Under the pieces are notes generated by a model. The model did not search any database and had not been told where the DNA came from. It saw only the letters and a program-made list of their open reading frames with translations. Below, one piece after another: positions 7,644-11,895 of a stretch of 11,895 nucleotides of DNA (position 1 is its first letter; every line of letters begins with the position of its first letter). The stretch comes from JBCCFW01 sp039029535 (GTDB taxonomy: Bacteria; Acidobacteriota; JBCCFW01), in contig JBCCFW010000213.1 in the NCBI GenBank assembly GCA_039029535.1, positions 1 through 11,895 of the forward strand, written 5' to 3'. Position numbers and translations under genes: made by a program.

Positions 7644-8774
7644 TCACATCCGCTCGAGCTGGTCCTCGAGCACCGCGAGAATGGCCTTCGGGTTCTCCAG
7701 GTGCAGGTAGTGACCCGCCGTCGGCACGATGGAGACCCTGGCCGTGTCTCTCCGCTCGACCTGCAGCTCCTCGGCCGTCTCGAGGGTCACCTTCGTGGCC
7801 AGCCAGTCACTGTCACCGAACAGGATCTCGATCGGCAGGTTCGGCGGTAGCTCCGGACCCAGCCGGCCGGCCAGCGGGAGGCGCGCGAACACCTGCGGCC
7901 CCGCCGATTCCGATAGCAGTGGCTGCAAGACGGAGTTCAGCGCGTACTCGCCGGAGGCCGGCGCGACCGACAGGTGGAAGAGATAGCGCGCGAGCAGGGT
8001 CGAGTCGTCTTCCGAGAGCCCCACGTCACGGAAGCGACGACGAACGCTGCGAAGGGTCCATGGCCAGGCGCGGGGGCCCATGGCTCGGAGGACCATCTGA
8101 GGCGTGAAGTTCCGGGACCAGAGGCAGTCCACGAGCGGGAGGAGACGCGAGCGCTTGCCACCGTTCGAAGGGGCCTCACGGAACGAGATCGCGTCGGCGG
8201 GATGCGCGGGGAGCCCGACGGGTGAGAGGAGCACGAGGGAGCGCAGTCCCGACGAAGCCCGAGCCCCGTGCCTGAGGGCCCACTTGGCGCTCAAGAAGCC
8301 CCCGAGGCTGTGCCCACACAGCAGGAAGGGCTCCTCAGGGGCCATCGCCTCTTGACGCCACTGCTCGAAGCTGTCGATGAAGAACTCTTCCGCTGTCGCC
8401 GGATCGTTGAACTTCGAGGTGCAGAACGAGAAGGAGGTGACGCGGCGTGGAGTGCCTCGACAGGGGGGACGGTCGCTGAGGCCCCATCCCAACCAGTCGA
8501 AGGCCAGCACGCGCGTGCCCGGGAGCGCCGCGAGATCGGCGAGGTTGCGGAAGTAGAAGCCCAGGCCGTTGCCGTAGCCATGAGCGAGCACGACGGTTCG
8601 TGCGTGTTGGCCGCCGTCCTTCGGGAGGAGCTCGACGGCGTTGAGACCGTGACTCTTGAAGGTGCGCACCCTCCCGGTCTCGAACAGCTCCGATGGCAAG
8701 AAGCGTCGGAGCAGCGCCTCCTGAGCGTCGGCGAGATGGGCCGTCGATGTTCCGAGCCAGAGTCGTCGCAGCAC
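7644..8774 (-). CDS. Alpha/beta hydrolase, ABHD4/ABHD5 (CGI-58)-like
   Basis: A 376-residue serine hydrolase, probably cytoplasmic or membrane-associated, with no signal peptide. Visible parts are the oxyanion motif HGYGNGLG (65-72), FDWLGWGLSDRP (92-103), nucleophile elbow GHSLGG with S156, the acid region FGDSDW (319-324; D321 or D323) and the catalytic histidine in AGHYLHLENP (H355). The N-terminus (TSTAHLADAQEALLRRF), FFIDSFEQWR before the elbow and LSPVGLPAHP after it resemble ABHD4/ABHD5 and the yeast cardiolipin deacylase-type relatives. By family knowledge these act on phospholipids or lysophospholipids. Unlike ABHD5, which has lost its nucleophile, this protein keeps Ser. The start is GTG; an in-frame stop about 45 nt upstream and no closer ATG support it. 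It is the first gene of the minus-strand run leading into the sigma factor 74 nt downstream, and divergent from the thioredoxin-like gene. The substrate is unproven. Confidence 0.85.
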   Translation of the reverse strand: MLRRLWLGTSTAHLADAQEALLRRFLPSELFETGRVRTFKSHGLNAVELLPKDGGQHARTVVLAHGYGNGLGFYFRNLADLAALPGTRVLAFDWLGWGLSDRPPCRGTPRRVTSFSFCTSKFNDPATAEEFFIDSFEQWRQEAMAPEEPFLLCGHSLGGFLSAKWALRHGARASSGLRSLVLLSPVGLPAHPADAISFREAPSNGGKRSRLLPLVDCLWSRNFTPQMVLRAMGPRAWPWTLRSVRRRFRDVGLSEDDSTLLARYLFHLSVAPASGEYALNSVLQPLLSESAGPQVFARLPLAGRLGPELPPNLPIEILFGDSDWLATKVTLETAEELQVERRDTARVSIVPTAGHYLHLENPKAILAVLEDQLERM

Positions 8775-8927
8775 GTGAGGTCGATCCCGGGGAATGGCAG
8801 TCGAGTGGCGGGGGCGCGATCATGCCTCGTTCCGAGGCTCGAGCTCGGCAGGCTCATCAGGATCCGAGTGAGTCGTGAGGAGTCAGAGCACCTGGCGCCA
8901 CGAGCAGCGCCCCGGGCACGCCTCGCG

Positions 8928-8933
8928 TACACT
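8928..8933 (+). promoter_or_regulatory. Candidate -10 element (TACACT) in the divergent intergenic region
   Basis: GTACACT occurs in the 210-nt gap between the divergent hydrolase and thioredoxin-like genes, about 50 nt before the ATG at 8985. It matches TATAAT at four of six positions, and the same heptamer recurs before the S9 peptidase gene. No -35 of TTGACA type is visible. A promoter for the minus-strand operon must also lie in this gap, but I could not identify it. Confidence 0.35.
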
Positions 8934-8984
8934 TCCCAGACCCCTCCAGAGCAAGGCGGCCGGATCCCCGCTGGAAGCACGTCG

Positions 8985-9857
8985 ATGAACAGGTCTCCTC
9001 GCCCCAGCCGTTTCGTCTGCGCCTCGCTGCTGCTCGTGCTGCTGTCCGTCCCTGCCGGCGCCAAGGGTGACAAGACCATCACCTGGGCCGAGAGCACGGT
9101 GAACTGGGCCGAGTCCTACGGCAAGGGAGTCAAGCAGGCCCGGGAGGAGGGCAAGCCCATCCTGCTCAAGTTCTACGCCAACTGGTGTCCGCACTGCACC
9201 AAGATGGACGAGGGGACCTGGCAGGACGAGACCATCGGCGAGCTGTCCGAGGCCTTCGTCGCGATCCGGATCAACGGTGAGACCGGCACGGTCGCCCTCA
9301 AGCGCTACAACCTCGGGAGCGTCCCCCTCACCATCGTGGCCGAACCCCACGGCGCGGAGGTGTTCCGGCTCGAGGGCCAGGCCAACGCCAAGAAGATCGC
9401 CGCCTTTCTCAAGGCCTACCTCGCCAACGCCGAGGAGCTGGCGACGTCGTTTGCCATCCTGCGCGAAGAGAAGACCGACGCCGCGTCCCACCTCGCTCTT
9501 GGCCACTTCTATCAGAGGGTTGGCCTGACCAAGCAAGCGGCCGCACGTCACCAGGCGGCGATGAAGAGCTCCGAGGGCAGCGTCTGGCTGGAGGCCTGCG
9601 CTGGCGCCGTCACTGCGCTGGTCAGGGAAGGGCAGAACAAGAAGGCCCGGAAGCTCGTGGAGAAGGGGCTGAGCCAGGCAGGTGATGCGCCGCCACCGGC
9701 CTTGCTGCTCGCGAAGGGTCGGGTCGAGGCGGGACAGGGCAAGGCCTCCGAGGCGCGTGGCTGGTTCGAGCGCGTCGTGAACGAGCACGCGGGCTCCACC
9801 GAAGCGAAGGCCGCTGCACGAGCGCTGAGGAAGCTGTTGAGCAAGAAGAACAGCTAG
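8985..9857 (+). CDS. Secreted thioredoxin-fold protein with TPR tail
   Basis: A 290-residue exported protein. Residues 1-26 are a signal peptide (basic start, then VCASLLLVLLSVPAGA). The thioredoxin-like domain (about 40-148) has KPILLKFYANWCPHC, with the redox pair C68-P-H-C71, and cis-proline P114 in GSVPLT. This resembles the thioredoxin_7/DsbD C-terminal type more than classical thioredoxin (CGPC). Residues about 165-285 are Ala/Lys-rich helices of TPR type (ASHLALGHFYQRVGLTKQAA; LLLAKGRVEAGQGKASEARG). A probable role is periplasmic thiol-disulfide chemistry on partners held by the TPR region; the partner is unknown. The ATG at 8985 is chosen for its signal peptide and GGAAG 7 nt upstream. 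The frame is open for a further 239 codons upstream, but that stretch is antisense to the hydrolase gene. ITWAESTVNWAES near residue 31 contains a small WAES duplication. The S9 peptidase gene follows after 45 nt in the same direction. Confidence 0.9.
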   Translation: MNRSPRPSRFVCASLLLVLLSVPAGAKGDKTITWAESTVNWAESYGKGVKQAREEGKPILLKFYANWCPHCTKMDEGTWQDETIGELSEAFVAIRINGETGTVALKRYNLGSVPLTIVAEPHGAEVFRLEGQANAKKIAAFLKAYLANAEELATSFAILREEKTDAASHLALGHFYQRVGLTKQAAARHQAAMKSSEGSVWLEACAGAVTALVREGQNKKARKLVEKGLSQAGDAPPPALLLAKGRVEAGQGKASEARGWFERVVNEHAGSTEAKAAARALRKLLSKKNS

Positions 9858-9866
9858 CCACCCAGG

Positions 9867-9872
9867 TACACT
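9867..9872 (+). promoter_or_regulatory. Candidate -10 element (TACACT) before the S9 peptidase gene
   Basis: GTACACT followed by CGGGG lies in the 45-nt gap after the thioredoxin-like gene. A transcript starting 6-8 nt downstream would begin near 9879, only about 24 nt before the peptidase ATG and 4 nt before the upstream ATG at 9883. No -35 box is visible. If used, the peptidase has its own promoter besides any read-through. Confidence 0.35.
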
Positions 9873-9882
9873 CGGGGTCCCC

Positions 9883-9906
9883 ATGACCGAAAGGGACTCT
9901 TCATGA
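9883..9906 (+). other. Possible 7-codon leader ORF overlapping the S9 start
   Basis: ATG at 9883 opens a seven-codon frame (MTERDSS) whose TGA at 9904-9906 overlaps the peptidase ATG at 9903 as ATGA. The AAAGGG ribosome-binding site of the peptidase (9890-9895) lies inside this ORF. It has no clear ribosome site of its own and would be nearly leaderless if transcription starts from the TACACT box. It could couple translation, or be chance. Confidence 0.2.
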
Positions 9907-11895
9907 GATGCCTCCTCGCTTGCATCGTCCTCGGGCTGTTCGCCCAAGCTGACGTTGACGCCCAGGACCTCCGCCCGTTCCAGCGCATGGACGTGTTCGA
10001 GCTCGAATGGGTCTCCGACCCTCAGATCTCGCCGGACGGGCGTCACGTCGTCTACGTGCGCAACTCCATGGACGTGATGAAGGACCGGCGCAGCGGTCGT
10101 CTCTGGATCACGACGAGCACCGGCGATCGGAACATCCCCCTCACGGGGCGGGACGTCGGCGAGTCGAACGCGCGCTGGTCGCCCGACAGCAGCCGCATCG
10201 CGTTCACGAGCGGGACCGAGCACGGCGCCGAGATCTTCGTCCACTGGCTCGCCGAGGGCATCACCACGCGGATCACGCAGCTCGAGCGCTCGCCGCATGG
10301 CCTGGCCTGGTCGCCGGACGGGAAGCAGATCGCCTTCGGCATGACCGTGCCGGAGGAGCCCGCCGTTCTCGTGAAGGCGCCCCCGATGCCCAAGGATGCC
10401 GAGTGGGCCGCCAAGCCGCGGGTGACCACGCGGCTCAAGTACGAGCGCGACGGCTCCGGCTACATGGAGCCCGGCACCACCCAGTACTTCGTGGTCTCGT
10501 CGCTCGGCGGCACGGCCCGTCAGGTCACGTCCGGTGAGTTCCGGCACGACAGCGGACCGCGGTGGACGAGCGATGGTCGCTCCCTGCTGTTCTCGGGCAA
10601 TCGCAACGACGACTGGGAGCTCGCCTACCGCAACTCGGAGATCTACTCGGTGTCCGTCGAGAGCGGCGAGATCGTAGCGTTGACCGATCGCAACGGCCCC
10701 GACTCGGATCCCCGGCCCTCACCCGACGGCAGCAAGATCGCGTACCTGAGCCAAGAGGATCGCGTGCAGACCTACCAGCTCATGAGGCTCATGGTCATGA
10801 ACGCGGACGGCTCGGGCAAGCGTGAGCTGCTTCCCAGCTTCGATCGCTCCGTCCGCAGCATCCGCTGGAACCGCCGGGGCGACGGCCTGTTCTTCCGTCA
10901 CGACGATCGGGGTGACACGAAGATCGCGTTCGTGGACCTTCGGGGCAACCTGCGTGAGGTGGCCAGCAACCTCGGCGGCACGTCAATCGGCCGACCCTAT
11001 GGTGGTGGCTCCTACTCCGTGGCGTCGACGGACGTGGTGGCGTACACGCACGTCACGCCGTACCGACCCGCCGAGCTGGCGATCGTGCGAGGGCGCGGCG
11101 AGCCGAACGTCATCACCTCGTTCAACTCCGACCTGCTCGACCGTCGCGACCTCGGACGCGTCGAGGAGATCTGGTACGAGTCCTCGGTCGACAGTCGGAA
11201 CATCCAGGGCTGGGTCGTGACCCCTCCCGGTCACGACCCGTCGAAGCCCTACCCCTTGCTCGTCGAAAATCACGGCGGCCCCATCTCGAACTACGGACCG
11301 CGCTTCTCGCCGGAGATTCAGCTCTACGCCGCCGCGGGCTACGTGGTGTTCTATCCGAACCCGCGGGGCAGCACCGGCTACGGCGAGGAGTTCGGCAACC
11401 TGCTCTACCACGCCTACCCGGGTGACGACTATCAAGACGTCATGGACGGTGTCGATGTCCTGGTCGCGAAGGGCGTGACGGCTGAAGACCAGCTCTACGT
11501 CACGGGGGGCAGTGCGGGGGGCATCATGACCGCGTGGATCGTCGGCAAGACCGAGCGCTTCCGGGCGGCGGCCGTCGTCAAGCCAGTCATGAACTGGATC
11601 AGCAAGACCCTCACCGCGGACAACTACTTCATGTATGCGGACTACCGCTACCCGGGTCAGCCGTGGGAGAACATCGAGGCCTACATGAAGTTCTCACCGG
11701 TCTCGCTGGTCGGGAACATCCAGACGCCGACCCTCGTCATGGTCGGGACCGCCGACATGCGGACGCCTCTCTCTGAAGCAAAGCAGCTCTACGGTGCCCT
11801 GAAGATCCGCGGCATCGACACGGCCCTCGTCGAGATGACCGGTGCCTCGCACAACATCGCGGGCCGGCCGAGTCAGCTCATCTCCAAGGTCGATC
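9903..11895 (+). CDS. Secreted S9-family (prolyl oligopeptidase/acylaminoacyl peptidase type) serine peptidase, C-terminus cut
   Basis: 664 codons are present and the frame is open at the window edge; probably only some tens of residues are missing. Residues 1-20 are a signal peptide (MRCLLACIVLGLFAQADVDA). Residues about 36-400 form a beta-propeller of TolB/PD40-like repeats: ISPDGRHVVYV (42), WSPDSSRIAF (92), WSPDGKQIAF (136), WTSDGRSLLF (221), PSPDGSKIAY (272) and RWNRRGDGLFF (321). The peptidase domain follows, with ENHGGP (455-460), PNPRGSTGYG (485-494), nucleophile S537 in TGGSAGG, acid D618 in GTADMRTP and histidine H650 in GASHN. The triad is complete and in the usual order. S9 enzymes of this type remove or cut short peptides, the propeller limiting substrate size; here it should act in the periplasm or outside. 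ATG at 9903 is supported by AAAGGG 7 nt upstream and the signal peptide. The S9C subgroup is likely from GGSAGG and layout, but not proven. Confidence 0.93.
   Translation, partial: MRCLLACIVLGLFAQADVDAQDLRPFQRMDVFELEWVSDPQISPDGRHVVYVRNSMDVMKDRRSGRLWITTSTGDRNIPLTGRDVGESNARWSPDSSRIAFTSGTEHGAEIFVHWLAEGITTRITQLERSPHGLAWSPDGKQIAFGMTVPEEPAVLVKAPPMPKDAEWAAKPRVTTRLKYERDGSGYMEPGTTQYFVVSSLGGTARQVTSGEFRHDSGPRWTSDGRSLLFSGNRNDDWELAYRNSEIYSVSVESGEIVALTDRNGPDSDPRPSPDGSKIAYLSQEDRVQTYQLMRLMVMNADGSGKRELLPSFDRSVRSIRWNRRGDGLFFRHDDRGDTKIAFVDLRGNLREVASNLGGTSIGRPYGGGSYSVASTDVVAYTHVTPYRPAELAIVRGRGEPNVITSFNSDLLDRRDLGRVEEIWYESSVDSRNIQGWVVTPPGHDPSKPYPLLVENHGGPISNYGPRFSPEIQLYAAAGYVVFYPNPRGSTGYGEEFGNLLYHAYPGDDYQDVMDGVDVLVAKGVTAEDQLYVTGGSAGGIMTAWIVGKTERFRAAAVVKPVMNWISKTLTADNYFMYADYRYPGQPWENIEAYMKFSPVSLVGNIQTPTLVMVGTADMRTPLSEAKQLYGALKIRGIDTALVEMTGASHNIAGRPSQLISKVD

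Noticed and set aside
8837..8847. GCTCGAGCTCG shared with 854-864, considered as a common operator
   Set aside because: Similar GAGCTCGAG words occur inside coding regions of this window, and the distances to the putative -10 boxes differ (40 and 91 nt).
8268..8984. 239-codon upstream extension of the thioredoxin-like frame
   Set aside because: It runs antisense through the hydrolase gene and the divergent promoter region; the signal peptide and ribosome site at 8985 define the true start.
8883..10547. 554-codon antisense ORF across the thioredoxin-like and S9 genes
   Set aside because: It spans two real genes and their gap on the other strand, and its sequence is typical antisense translation (Gly/Leu/Arg/His-rich) without motifs.
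1..11895. CRISPR arrays, tRNA or rRNA genes, insertion sequences
   Set aside because: No regularly spaced short repeats, tRNA-like arms, rRNA segments, transposase reading frames or terminal inverted repeats were seen on either strand.

Overview
The DNA is strongly GC-rich, and its real genes prefer G or C at third codon positions. The gene content suggests a large-genome, environmental Gram-negative-type bacterium, for example an acidobacterium, planctomycete, myxobacterium or a related uncultured lineage. It includes a Hanks-type serine/threonine kinase with an FG-GAP ectodomain paired with an ECF sigma factor, a secreted CSLREA/beta-helix protein and a secreted S9 peptidase. The lineage is inferred from this repertoire; no rRNA or other phylogenetic marker is present.

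Layout. (1) At the left edge, positions 297 to 1 on the minus strand hold the first 99 codons of a gene that leaves the window. It has the features of a Cap4/DUF4297-like nuclease domain, as found on CBASS and ABC-three-component defence effectors. (2) Positions 298-1125 hold no gene I can support, but do contain palindromes and a TATACT box. (3) Positions 1126-4035 (+) encode a secreted 969-residue protein: signal peptide, FG-GAP/VCBS-type repeats, a CSLREA motif and five beta-helix repeats. (4) Convergent with it, and probably one minus-strand unit, are an alpha/beta hydrolase of the ABHD4/ABHD5 (CGI-58) type (8774-7644), an ECF sigma factor (7569-6943) and a transmembrane serine/threonine kinase (6929-4134). 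A strong hairpin at 7584-7615 separates hydrolase from sigma factor; sigma factor and kinase are only 13 nt apart. (5) Divergent from the hydrolase, and 45 nt apart, are a secreted thioredoxin-fold/TPR protein (8985-9857) and a secreted S9-family serine peptidase (9903 to the window end, C-terminus missing).

How they may work together. The sigma-kinase pair looks like a self-contained signalling module: an FG-GAP beta-propeller outside the membrane, a kinase inside, a sigma factor as the likely target and no recognisable anti-sigma gene beside them. The secreted neighbour also starts with FG-GAP-type repeats, but any functional link is inference. The thioredoxin/TPR protein and S9 peptidase could be an envelope pair for thiol chemistry and peptide turnover.

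The observations most worth following are the truncated defence-type gene at the edge, the sigma/FG-GAP-kinase module with its leader hairpin, and the ABHD4/5-like hydrolase beside it.
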